A program made the position numbers and the translations under genes. Positions 39,284-48,829 of a DNA stretch of 64,000 bases are shown piece by piece. Each line of letters begins with the position of its first letter. Position 1 is the first letter of the stretch. This DNA is from Mycosarcoma maydis (taxonomy: Eukaryota > Basidiomycota > Ustilaginomycetes > Ustilaginales). The stretch lies in the NCBI RefSeq assembly GCF_000328475.2, contig NC_026482.1:1240001-1304000 (forward strand). Reading direction: 5' to 3'. Below the pieces are notes generated by a model. The model was not told the origin of the DNA. It was given only the letters and a program-made list of their open reading frames with translations, and did not search any database.

Positions 39284-42154
39284 CTAGAGCGCCTGACTTT
39301 GCTTGCCCATTTGTTGCTCCTGCTTCTTCAGCTTGCGTTCCATCTCGAGAAAAGCCTTCATCGTAGGATCCAGATCGCTGATGACGCGGTCCACCTCGCG
39401 TTGCGCCCTTTCTTTCATATCATCTTCTGAGCCTCCCGCTTCGCTGTCCGACGAGGGATAGTCGCCCAAGAGATCTTGACGCCACTCTTCGCGCGTGACC
39501 GGCGGAGAGAGCTGCGCAAGCTGTGTGCGGACAGACGACAGGCGAGAGTGAAAGTCTTGCAAATCCTCGGCATAGATATCGTAGGCGCAGTGTGCACATC
39601 CCGACATACAGCATTCCTCTGGTCCAGGAGGAGGCGGCTTGAGTGGGATCGCGATACCCCGTATTGTGGTCGAACCCAAGCTCGACTGTGACTCTGAGCA
39701 TGTCAGTACAGCTTCTGTTGTTGGTGCTGTCGTCACCTCAGCAGGGGTAGCTTGCCGTTCGAGATTGATTCCGAATTTGCTCTCTGGTTCGACCGCGTCG
39801 ACCGGCGTCTCTTGGATCGAGCTGGACCCCGTAGGATTCGCAGCCAGCGATTCGACGCTGTCTCCGACTTCGCAAGATCCAACCTTGCTACCCTGGTCGC
39901 TCGAAAGCATAATTTTGGAGCGTGGAAAGCGGTCAATCAGGTTTCGTCCGTGTTTTCGTCTTGTCCGTTGGTCCTGCTGAAGCTGCGCTGCTCGGAAGAC
40001 GCTATGGAAATATCTGCGCTGTTCGGACGAGTTGAATGGACTGTTGGCCTGCGGAGGGCTAGCAACAGCGCCAGTCCTCCCAGCAGTCCTCCCAGCTTGA
40101 GCATGCACATCCTTGCTTTCTGGACCGAAGCGGTAGTCTGCCTTGACAGCTTCAAAGAGCGAACTGCAGCTTACGTGCGCCTTGAGGCGGGCACATAGCA
40201 AGAACGCGCCGCTGAGCTTGCGATTCAAGCTGTACGTCTCCTGCGGTGGCGGCGTGAGTCGTTCACGAAGCATTAACGGAATCTGCGCTTTCACGCGGTC
40301 CGTTATGGTCTGGTGCTCGAACGGATACGGATCCGGCGCGTCTGCTCGGAAAGGCTCACCGAGGGCGATCATCGAGTCGACGTGAGCTCGCTCCATTGCT
40401 TTACTTTCGTTGCCTGTCAGGTAGCCCACCTTTCTTGACCACGTGAGGCACTCGTCGTAATTTCCATCAATAGCCGCCTGCAACATGTACAGCCAGTTGT
40501 CCATAAACTCCTTCGAGTACTCGCGCGTAGCTCCGAAATCAATCAGCTGAATCTTTCCTGTACGCTCGTTGTAGAGAAAGTTGGACCAATTCGGGTCCGT
40601 CTGCATCAGGCGAAAGCGGAAGAGTTCCGACAAAGAGAGCTTGAGGATCGATTGCGCGATACGGTCGCGTGTCGCCTGTGGGTAGCGAGACGCCTGACTA
40701 AGCGGTCGACCACGCATCATCTGTGTTGTCAGAACTTTGCCTGTAGAAAGACTGTCGACCACTTTCGGCACCTCAAACTCGGGTGAATCTTGCAGAATCT
40801 CACCAAAGCGTCGACCCATCTCGGCTTCGCGCTTGTAGTCACACTCGTCTTTGAGCTCTCTGCCTAACACCCGGAGCGTGTTTTCGAGGAACAAGCCCTT
40901 TGGGAGCAGCGCAGATGCTGACACAAGCCAGCGCAGATACGAAAGATCCGAATCGATCGACTCCAACACACCAGGGAACTGTACCTTGACCGCCACTCGT
41001 TGACCAGCCATCGATGGATCGACAAAGTCGTCGCGCAGCACCGCAGAGTGCACCTGTCCTATTGAAGCGCTGGCGAAGGGGATGTCCTCAAACTCCTTGA
41101 AATGTCGTTGTCGCCAGTCGGATCCACCCAGCTCCTGGCTCATGACCTTGTTCATCTGCCACACCGGCATATAGTTTGCGCTGTTCTGCACGCGTAGCAG
41201 CACCTGCTCGATCTGCGGCGGCAGCAGCTTTGTTTCTTGGATGGATAGGAACTGGCCTAGCTTAAGAGCGGCTCCTCGCATCGTCGAGAGCTTGTCGACC
41301 AGTCGGGCAACGTTCTGCTCCGACATGAATAGATTGCCAGTTGCATTTCCATCGGCTCCGCTAGACGACGCACCACGGAGAAGAGAGCCAGCAGCCCCAA
41401 AAGCCAGGCCAGCGCCAAGTCCGCCATAGTGAAAAAGACGACCTAGACGCGAAGAGGGAACCTTTGCAGCTCGCAACGGCACGTGCTTTGATTCTTTGAC
41501 GGCATCGTATTCTTCGAGGTCGAATGACGGAACATCGGGTATTGGTGGTGTTTCGAGCTTGTCTACGGACGATTTCACTGTTTGAAAAGGCGAATCAGTT
41601 GTCGCCTGGATTGTGTCGTGGTGAGAAGGAGAGCGCCCACCCGTCATATCATCTACTGGTGGCGTCTGGGACTTCGACAGCGGTGCTTGCGATGGTTGTG
41701 CTGGTTTCTTAGGAATGTCGTCTTCTGTGTCATGTAGAGCCACCGGCGGTGTTGGTATTGAAGTAGGTGTAGGTGGCTTCAATGGGATCGCTGAGGTTGA
41801 GGATGCCTCTGCCGATGGTTCGGGTGCGTTTGTCAGCGGCACTTCGGGCGTGAGCGCAGCGGTGGTCTTGGTGCTCTTGCTCGGCCATGGTCTGCTTGGT
41901 GGGGGCGTGTCATTCTGTATAAAGTCGGCGCTCGTGCGCTCGTCTTGGTTGATAGAGACATGAAGCTGTGAGTGGCTGGCACCATCGTTGTTTCCTGGAG
42001 CTGAGTCCCGAGCCACCGCTTGCGTAGACCATGGACGAGGTGGACCGCGCCTAGCCGCTGGGTTAGCACCGTTGGGCGACAATACTACGCCTTTAGCGAT
42101 ATGGCATATCGTTGATGCTATCGCAGCAGCATCTCTGAGAAAAGACCGGGTCAT
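39284..42154 (-). CDS. COQ8: COQ8-type UbiB kinase fused to an oxidoreductase-like domain
   Basis: The frame's first codon is GTG (42157) and the next is the ATG at 42154, giving 956 residues. The N-terminus is a mitochondrial-type presequence, followed by about 180 Pro/Ser/Thr-rich residues. The ABC1/ADCK core follows: KLGQ (about 297), 'FASASIGQVHSAV' (about 358), VAVKVQFPGV (about 386), 'QTDPNWSNFLYN' and IDFGATREY (about 536). It ends at 'NRKLSGAFLLCARLKAHV', the usual end of Coq8. COQ8 proteins are atypical ATPases needed for coenzyme Q synthesis on the matrix face of the inner membrane. The same open frame continues through a low-complexity linker into 'PPPPGPEECCMSGCAHCAYD' (about 838-860), the oxidoreductase-like (OXLD1/PF09791-type) Cys-rich motif. 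The tail is helical and acidic. The fusion is the odd feature. Confidence 0.85.
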   Translation of the reverse strand: MTRSFLRDAAAIASTICHIAKGVVLSPNGANPAARRGPPRPWSTQAVARDSAPGNNDGASHSQLHVSINQDERTSADFIQNDTPPPSRPWPSKSTKTTAALTPEVPLTNAPEPSAEASSTSAIPLKPPTPTSIPTPPVALHDTEDDIPKKPAQPSQAPLSKSQTPPVDDMTGGRSPSHHDTIQATTDSPFQTVKSSVDKLETPPIPDVPSFDLEEYDAVKESKHVPLRAAKVPSSRLGRLFHYGGLGAGLAFGAAGSLLRGASSSGADGNATGNLFMSEQNVARLVDKLSTMRGAALKLGQFLSIQETKLLPPQIEQVLLRVQNSANYMPVWQMNKVMSQELGGSDWRQRHFKEFEDIPFASASIGQVHSAVLRDDFVDPSMAGQRVAVKVQFPGVLESIDSDLSYLRWLVSASALLPKGLFLENTLRVLGRELKDECDYKREAEMGRRFGEILQDSPEFEVPKVVDSLSTGKVLTTQMMRGRPLSQASRYPQATRDRIAQSILKLSLSELFRFRLMQTDPNWSNFLYNERTGKIQLIDFGATREYSKEFMDNWLYMLQAAIDGNYDECLTWSRKVGYLTGNESKAMERAHVDSMIALGEPFRADAPDPYPFEHQTITDRVKAQIPLMLRERLTPPPQETYSLNRKLSGAFLLCARLKAHVSCSSLFEAVKADYRFGPESKDVHAQAGRTAGRTGAVASPPQANSPFNSSEQRRYFHSVFRAAQLQQDQRTRRKHGRNLIDRFPRSKIMLSSDQGSKVGSCEVGDSVESLAANPTGSSSIQETPVDAVEPESKFGINLERQATPAEVTTAPTTEAVLTCSESQSSLGSTTIRGIAIPLKPPPPGPEECCMSGCAHCAYDIYAEDLQDFHSRLSSVRTQLAQLSPPVTREEWRQDLLGDYPSSDSEAGGSEDDMKERAQREVDRVISDLDPTMKAFLEMERKLKKQEQQMGKQSQAL

Positions 42155-43054
42155 CACCAGTGTCTCGACCTGAGCTGGACTCGAAACTCGTAAGGAGAGT
42201 GGCTTGTGACAACCAAGAGCATACCTCGTAGAATTCGTGATTCACGATTGGTGACGTCTGCTTTGCTGAGAAGAACCCTCTTTTCAATCCTCCACACCGG
42301 AAATGCTCGGAGCAATCGTGAATCATGAACGCCTTTCAAAAATATAACACACGATTAACCACGCCGTACGGCACGCGCAGGTGCGACTCTGTGACTAACT
42401 ATGCGAACCGTGAACCTTTTCGTGTTTCTTCTACAAAAAGTAAAAACGGAATCCGTGAATCACGAATCGTGAAGTACGTACAGTCGTGAGTGCTGCACAG
42501 TCGTCAAAATCAATCAAGCGTGCTTGGCGACATTCACGATTGACGATTGGGGAGCAAGTCCCAAACGACAATCACGAATGAGATGGAAAAGGGATTGGCA
42601 GCGTAGAGCCACCGACGTCTTGACAAGGCCCTTGTAAGAGCAGAGAGAGGACCAGAATATGTTGTACTCACACTCGTGACTGTATATGTAAACTTCAGAA
42701 GAAGCGGCGTTCCGAGAAGATCAAGGGTCTCTTGGCGGTGAATTGTGAATAGTTCGTGGTTCGAGGCGAGGCTGTGTATCGGCGTCTTGGAAATCACAGC
42801 GTGCAGAATCACAAATAATTGTGAATCGTGATTAATCACGAATCGTGATAAGTGATTAACGTAACGTTATATTATATGAAGACGGAGGGTTTGATTTCAA
42901 TGCGCAAGCTTCGGTATCACCTATCAACATCACCTCGATGTTCGGGCAACGCTTTATGGCACGTTCACACCAACCTGACTCAATGAAGTGAGCGCAATCT
43001 TTCCAAGTCGTGCGTGAGCCCAAGTTCCACGCATCGCTTCTGGTGGTGGTGACG
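42155..43054. other. Divergent intergenic region COQ8 / MID1
   Basis: This 0.9 kb region separates divergent start codons and should hold both promoters. TCGTGA-type motifs occur at about 42235-42250, 42455-42490, 42530-42550 and 42820-42850. An AT-rich TTATATTATATGAA lies at about 42868-42880, some 180 bp upstream of the MID1 ATG, and is a weak TATA candidate. No gene is supported. Confidence 0.55.
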
Positions 43055-44977
43055 ATGGCCAAGGAACTAAAAGGGCGCAGTCCCTTTGGCGTAATGGTGC
43101 TTGTGCTACTATTCGGTACACTTTGGCTTCGCTTGACAGCAGCACAGCAAGTGTCAAAAGCTCCAGCATCATCCACTTCTTCAAGTATACCCCTAGCACC
43201 TTCCTCTACAAGGTCGGCCATCCCAGGTCGAGCCACCACGATCTACAATGCCACCGCCAACACAGTTGCCCTGAACGACTCGATCATTGCACGATCACGT
43301 ATCGATCTCAACGCTACTCAGGGCGCTTTCTTCAACTTTACCATTCCAGCAGCAGCTTTTACCAATGAGGTCAAGGTGGTGACGGTATGGACATCAATAT
43401 CTTTGTGTAGCGGACCTGCCATCCCGCCTTACAACACTTCCAACGCAACACTCCTTGAAAGTCTTGGCTTGTCAGCGACGGAAGCGCGTAAGTCTACGCT
43501 CGCATCGCTCTATGTATCCGATAGCGAGCTGTTTCAACAACCGGGGCCTGCCAATGGAAGCGTTCTCAACTCGAAGCACATCGGGCATGCGCTCGGCGGA
43601 TCGACCTCGGTCCAGGTTGATGTGGAGCAGCAAAGCGACAATAGCTCTGCAACACTTTGGATAGGCGTGTGGCCGCCAAGCGACAGTCGAAATGTCACAC
43701 CAGGCACATACCAGTTCCAGATTGTGACGAGTACACGTGCAAAGATGGAGTCTGTCGACTACACACGCCGACCAAGATTGGAAGATACAGATGAAACCCG
43801 GGCGTTGATATCATCGTTCAACTATACCACCTCCTCACCTCCGAACCTCAACGTGATAGTCCTTCCAACATTTGGTAGCAACTCGCTCTCCAACGCCGAC
43901 TACTACAACTCGTCGTTTTGTGCCATCGCGGACGCATGGGCGGATATCCTCCAGAACCGTCAGGTCTCGGTCAATAGCAGCGACACGCGCCGAGGCACTG
44001 AAGCAAACCAGCTCGATGACATCCGCCGTCAGTTTGAGGTGTCAGGTCTGGACACTGGCACCAACTACACGGTTTGGCTATTCGAGACCAACACCACCAT
44101 CCAAGACACTGTCCAGAGCGTCTCTACCACCCTCTTTCCGGCCATCAAGATGCGGACCAAGCGCAGTGACAACTGTCGACTCGTCTATGATGTTCCCTTC
44201 TGCCCCAATGTTGCTTATTCGATCCCGGTCAATCCTACGATATCCACGACAACGGCGCTGTCGGCTATCAGAGGATTCGTTGATCCTCAGTACTCGAATT
44301 TCAGCTTGACTATCGACACGTTCCCTTGTGCAAGTCATGACTTTGGCATGTATTCCTACGTTCAGACCTGTGACAACTGCAAAAAGTCGTACCAGGATTG
44401 GTTGTGCGCCGTCGCCATGCCACGATGCACTGATCCGCTGTCCGATCCGGATTCGCAATCACGTGCCACGCAAGACGGCAGAGAGCTCACTGGTGCACCT
44501 ACCGGTCTCAATACCGATCTGCTTCCCTATATCGTCAATCGCAATGGCAATGGGAGCAGCGCATTGGCTTCCAGGCAAACCTTTATCGATCAACAGCTGC
44601 AGCCAGGCTTGTATGGCGAGCTGTTGCCTTGCATCTATACGTGCTACTTTGTCGAGCGAACCTGTCCACCACTGATCCAGTGGGCGTGTCCAGTTTGGGA
44701 TATCACTGCTCAACGTGATTACGGAACGTTTGCCGATAGTGGTGCAAAGGGGATTGGAGCAGCTGAGAACGGTGGCGCAGGCGGCGATGGCATGCGGTGG
44801 GGCGGGTATCAGAGGTACATTGCAACTGATGCCTTTGGAAACGCCTACTGCAACTCGATGGGCGTCGACTTTCTGCTCAGAGAGTCGAATGCTGTTTCGG
44901 CAACCCTGTCAATACAGCGGCTCTGGATTCTCATTCCTTCCCTGCTGGTGTCGTTCCTGATAGCACTTTGGCTTTGA
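43055..44977 (+). CDS. MID1: Mid1-type stretch-activated Ca2+ channel component
   Basis: The longest frame begins with GTG at 43010. The first ATG is 43055, which puts a signal peptide (GVMVLVLLFGTLWLRLTAAQ) at the N-terminus, giving 640 residues. The body is an extracellular, N-glycosylation-rich domain (many N-x-S/T sites). The Cys-rich C-terminal half characteristic of Mid1 is present: 'CRLVYDVPFCPNVAYSIPVN', 'CDNCKKSYQDWLCAVAMPRC', then 'ELLPCIYTCYFVERTCPPLI' and WACPVW. The last 20 residues are hydrophobic and could be a membrane anchor or GPI signal. Mid1 partners the Cch1 channel for calcium entry at the plasma membrane during stress, mating and polar growth. It converges with the small secreted gene, 241 bp apart. 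Confidence 0.93.
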   Translation: MAKELKGRSPFGVMVLVLLFGTLWLRLTAAQQVSKAPASSTSSSIPLAPSSTRSAIPGRATTIYNATANTVALNDSIIARSRIDLNATQGAFFNFTIPAAAFTNEVKVVTVWTSISLCSGPAIPPYNTSNATLLESLGLSATEARKSTLASLYVSDSELFQQPGPANGSVLNSKHIGHALGGSTSVQVDVEQQSDNSSATLWIGVWPPSDSRNVTPGTYQFQIVTSTRAKMESVDYTRRPRLEDTDETRALISSFNYTTSSPPNLNVIVLPTFGSNSLSNADYYNSSFCAIADAWADILQNRQVSVNSSDTRRGTEANQLDDIRRQFEVSGLDTGTNYTVWLFETNTTIQDTVQSVSTTLFPAIKMRTKRSDNCRLVYDVPFCPNVAYSIPVNPTISTTTALSAIRGFVDPQYSNFSLTIDTFPCASHDFGMYSYVQTCDNCKKSYQDWLCAVAMPRCTDPLSDPDSQSRATQDGRELTGAPTGLNTDLLPYIVNRNGNGSSALASRQTFIDQQLQPGLYGELLPCIYTCYFVERTCPPLIQWACPVWDITAQRDYGTFADSGAKGIGAAENGGAGGDGMRWGGYQRYIATDAFGNAYCNSMGVDFLLRESNAVSATLSIQRLWILIPSLLVSFLIALWL

Positions 44978-45218
44978 CCAGAGAGCGCTGCAACATGATA
45001 TAGGATTACCGACCAATTTCTTGACTTTTTCCTCCGTTTCTCATTGCATTTGCTTGCATTCGTGATTCTGTGATTCTCGCATTCATTCATTCGTCACGTC
45101 GGTACAAAAGCTTTCCGAACGCGACCAATTGTTCTTATGTATATGTTCAAGCGGGAAGAGAGTAGAGAGTACCAAAGGAGTGTGAGCCGATTTAGAAGCG
45201 ATGGGAAATGAATGAATC

Positions 45219-45830
45219 CTAGCGGTTGAACCTAGATGGCCTTGTACTGAAGGTTGGTCGTTGACCAGCAAGTGGTCTTGCCGACAAGGTGGATCGAACG
45301 CGACCATTTTGAGTCGCTTGTGCTCTATATGGCACTCTTGTTTGCGGATAAGCACGAGCAGGTCGGTACTTCATCTTGACCTGCTCATACTGAGAAGTGG
45401 TCACTTTGAGCTTTCTGCCAGTGAGCTTTCGCCAAAGGTCCTTGAGCTTCTGCCACCAATCTTTGGGTCGAAGATGTTGAGCAATTTCTTGTTGCACTTT
45501 GGCACTGAAAACACTGCGTTTGAGGATCTTTGTTCGGTCGATGATGTTTGTGACTGCGTCATACGCTCGATCCCAGGGTCCAGAGTGGTAGTAGATGGTC
45601 TGGGTAGGGCTATGGGAGGTGTTGAGGTGAGACGGTTGATGGTATGGAACCGAGGACCAGGATTGGGAGTAGGATACGTACGAACGATTGGTGCTGGATA
45701 ACGGGGCAGTGAGATATCGCGGCGGAGCTGAATCGTATTCGATGGCCGCATACGAATAGAGAGGCAGGCCGAAGGCGTTGGTGACCAGGATACACGAGAT
45801 CAGAAATCGTCGCCAGAGAAGTCGACCCAT
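45219..45830 (-). CDS. Small secreted basic protein, effector candidate
   Basis: This is a 203-residue protein starting at ATG 45830. The N-terminus is a classical signal peptide (basic start, then 'FLISCILVTNAFGLPLYSYA'; cleavage predicted near residue 21 or 28). The mature part is Tyr/Ser/Pro-rich and then strongly basic, with no cysteine left after cleavage. A dibasic KR near the middle ('DRTKILKRSV') could be a Kex2 site. No known domain is recognised. Size, signal peptide, lack of homology clues and a well-placed TATA box upstream fit the style of secreted virulence effectors in plant-infecting smuts, but a cell-wall protein is also possible. I see no effector cluster around it. Confidence 0.6.
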   Translation of the reverse strand: MGRLLWRRFLISCILVTNAFGLPLYSYAAIEYDSAPPRYLTAPLSSTNRSYVSYSQSWSSVPYHQPSHLNTSHSPTQTIYYHSGPWDRAYDAVTNIIDRTKILKRSVFSAKVQQEIAQHLRPKDWWQKLKDLWRKLTGRKLKVTTSQYEQVKMKYRPARAYPQTRVPYRAQATQNGRVRSTLSARPLAGQRPTFSTRPSRFNR

Positions 45831-45968
45831 ATTTGCAGTAGGGACGATCTGCTCAGCCAGACAGACTATGCTCTGATGAGATCCAAGAAGAGGGTGAAAA
45901 GGCCGTCTTCAAGTGAGCTGAGTAAGAAGGGGGATAGGCAAAACTGAAAGGATGTGATTAACGTCGAG

Positions 45969-45976
45969 CTTATATA
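45969..45976 (-). promoter_or_regulatory. TATA box of the secreted-protein gene
   Basis: Reads TATATAAG on the minus strand, 140 bp upstream of the ATG at 45830, followed by ordinary leader sequence. Confidence 0.6.
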
Positions 45977-47956
45977 CAAGGTCATCGGATCACTTCATCC
46001 TCTTACGTTTCCGGCGTTCGAACAGGCAAGTAGTACAGGGGTGACAGATTTCCATTGTTACGCCCTGCATCCTGCAACTTAGTAATGCACTCCTACATTC
46101 ACGTTTCACACTTGCGCTCACATGCCTCGCACCACGTCTCACACCGAAGCGTCAGGTACCATGACCCCCGGTCATACTGTGCTCCCACGAAACAAACGAA
46201 ATGAAGTCGCATCACGTTGACCGGGCAAAGAGTTCAGGTAGGAAAGTGGGATCGTTCTGGCTCGTACGTGTTGTACAGTCCCTTGTTGCGTGTGTCGTAA
46301 CGCTCAAAATTGACGCCCTTGACCTTACTTTGACAAAGTCTGATACTTTGCTGCATCACATTTCCTTTCTGACTGTTGGATAATGGCGTGACGTCCACCT
46401 TCCTGCAATGCCGTTGACGACGGCTGGCGATGTCATATTGTGCTTGGTGAGTTCCTCACGCCTTGTGCTGTACATAACTTACCGTGTACATACAGTACGT
46501 GATATTTTTTAATTTTTTGATTTCCAGTCGTGAGTTGATCAGAACTCCAGAGGTCATCTCTTCCACCATGATCGCCTCACCGCCTCGCTGCTTAGCTGGC
46601 GTACGACGCTTAGATGAGGTGGTGAACAGGTTGCGTTGTGAGTGTGGGTTTGAGTGCTTTGACTCAGCGACGGTATCAATTGGACAACATCATGACAGTA
46701 GCAGCAAAGAAGGTGACACATACACTCGTGACTCATGACTCACGACTATACGTGATAGACTCGGTCGCGCAAAAGGAAGGTTGAGTCTCGTCTTCCACAG
46801 CCTCCTCTGCTTTCCAAGCTCCTTTTTCCGATCTCTCTCTCTCTCTCTCTGTGGTAACAGCAACAGCAAGAATCCTCAGTGCTTTTTCATGGCAGCGTCA
46901 ATCCAACATGACAATCGTGAATGTCCCTTGCGTTTCGACTCGTTCCGCGACGTGGTGCAACCCCAAATGTTCTGACAGCGATCTAACAACAGCGCTTTTT
47001 GTACATCACGCATGGAAGTAGCCGTTGGCACGCGCACTCACGGAATCGTGAAATCGTGAATCGTAAATCGTGAATCTGTTCAGCTGTGCCATTCCTCAGC
47101 GCAAGATGTGAAACGGTAAACGGGTGAGCGACTGACTTGATTATAACTACATCTATTTTCCGAGTGCATTCGTGAGTTGTCGAAAAGGGTGATCTTGAAA
47201 GCGTGAGTATCGTTGCAGGTAAAGAAAATATTGATTAGAGCATATTATTAATAGATAATAACGGCGCACTTGAGCGTACTTTTGCTTTTGTATTTTTTAC
47301 TCGAATGGAATTCAAGTGATGCGAGCAAAGTCGAATATCGAATCCAACCTGACTTTATCTTGTTTTGCTTTTGAATTGGCGGTTTGCTAAGCTATACAGC
47401 AGCCAATAACGAATAACTTAAGACAGACGGCAGAGTTACGTCGGTTTGTCAGTGTGCTCAATTTAGTAGTATTTATAATTCACTCAAAATACGAACAACT
47501 TCGCCAAGACGGTATTATCTGGTGCGAGAAAAGGAGACGAAACGCTGACGAAGAGGGAGAGTCACTAATCTTGAGTGGTGTGTGTGCAGTCACAAGTGTA
47601 TTTTCACGAATTGGTGGCTGACACTCACAGACGGCGGTTTGCTGTGTCAGTGTGCGTTGGGTGAGAAAAGTGGGCTTGTGGGTTTGGTTTTTGAGCCAGA
47701 TCCAATCAAGCTTTTTCGCATTCAAGATTCGTGATTCGTGATTCGTGATTCACTCACACTGTGTGACTGTGACTGTGACTCTGTGACTCTGAGCAGGCAG
47801 GCGCAAAGCAACGAAACTTGAAAGGCTCGAGAGTCTGCAACTAAGCCTACACGCTAGGTTGGCCTGCGCTGCCCTGCGCTGCCGACCTTGACAGTCGTGA
47901 GTCTCGAGTTGGCTCAGCGATTCACAATTCACGATTTCGTGTTCGTGTTCGAAGCT

Positions 47957-48018
47957 CAGAGCCAGTGAGCCAGTGAGCCAGAGAGCCAGTGAACCAGTGA
48001 ACCAGTGAACCAGTGCCA
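47957..48018 (+). repeat. 8-bp tandem repeat (AGTGAGCC / AGTGAACC)
   Basis: About seven units. The first three are GAGCCAGT and the last four GAACCAGT, so a single variant has spread along the array. It lies about 0.8 kb upstream of NST1. Confidence 0.85.
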
Positions 48019-48325
48019 GCCTGAGTAAAGGTCACAGAGCCAGTCAAATCAATCTTGACTGTGTTGGAGTAAGAGGGTGGAAAGACACCACCGCACAGCT
48101 CTCCATTCGCTCAACGACTTTGCAATTTGGTTCTCAAAGCAACTTTTCACCCTTCGTCCTCTTCATCAACCCTCATCTTACTCGACGTGCAGCTCTTTGC
48201 TTGTCGAGCTACACCACGCTTTCTGCTCCCGTCTGCATTCGACGTCTCTTCGGCTTGCTTCAGGCATCGATTCCACATCACGATAGCGTAGCCAAGCTCA
48301 GCACGCTTCGCGACAGGCATCTTAA

Positions 48326-48706
48326 TCTGTCTCTCACGCTCGACTGTCGCATTCGCTGCTCAACACCTTGCCCACGACGCCTGCATCGCATCTCACCTCT
48401 GCCCTCGACTTGTGCAGCCCCTCTGCATTCCAGATTCCATCTGGTTCCGGTGTTTCAACCGCTTGCACCTCGCAGTCCAGTCACCCGGTAGCCTCTGTCG
48501 ATCAGCCTGTTTTGCTCGATTCGTCATCCGAGGACGAGGACGTGCGTTTGCGAAGAGAGCGCCTCACATCTGCCGTCGACCTCTTATATGACGCTCCCAT
48601 CTCTCTGCACACCCGATTGCTTGTGGTCGTATCGTTCTTGATCTGCATCGTCTTGGTCTTCGAGGCGACGCACATCGTAGACTCTCCTCCCAATCCAGCC
48701 GTATAG
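48326..48706 (+). other. Possible coding exon of a one-TM microprotein
   Basis: A frame open from 48326 to a TAG at 48704-48706 encodes an acidic stretch ('LLDSSSEDEDVRLRRERL'), then a clear transmembrane helix ('LLVVVSFLICIVLVFEA') and a short tail. The frame contains no ATG, so it would have to be the last exon of a spliced gene. An AG at 48417-48418 (CTTGTGCAG) and others nearby could serve as acceptors, but I could not identify a donor with confidence. Alternatively it is chance open sequence within the NST1 leader, which starts coding 124 bp downstream. Confidence 0.3.
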
Positions 48707-48829
48707 TAACTCGCTAGCACTCAAACTGGTTGCAACAGCAAGCGCTCTCGCACCTTTTGCCCCCCCTCTTTCTTTCTCACTGGCTCGGCCTCTCGCTACT
48801 GACCTCGCAACAGGTCCGTCGAGCAAGCA

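Larger units (their letters stand above)
45831..48325. other. Gene-poor stretch of 2.5 kb
   Basis: It begins with the promoter of the secreted-protein gene (TATA at 45969-45976). A CT run lies at about 46829-46850. TCGTGA motifs occur near 46725-46750, 47040-47075 and 47725-47755, an AT-rich block lies at 47140-47480, and an 8-bp tandem repeat at 47957-48018. The right end (about 48080-48325) is C/T-rich, like a leader region. No gene is supported; the open frames lack start codons or recognisable products. Confidence 0.5.
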
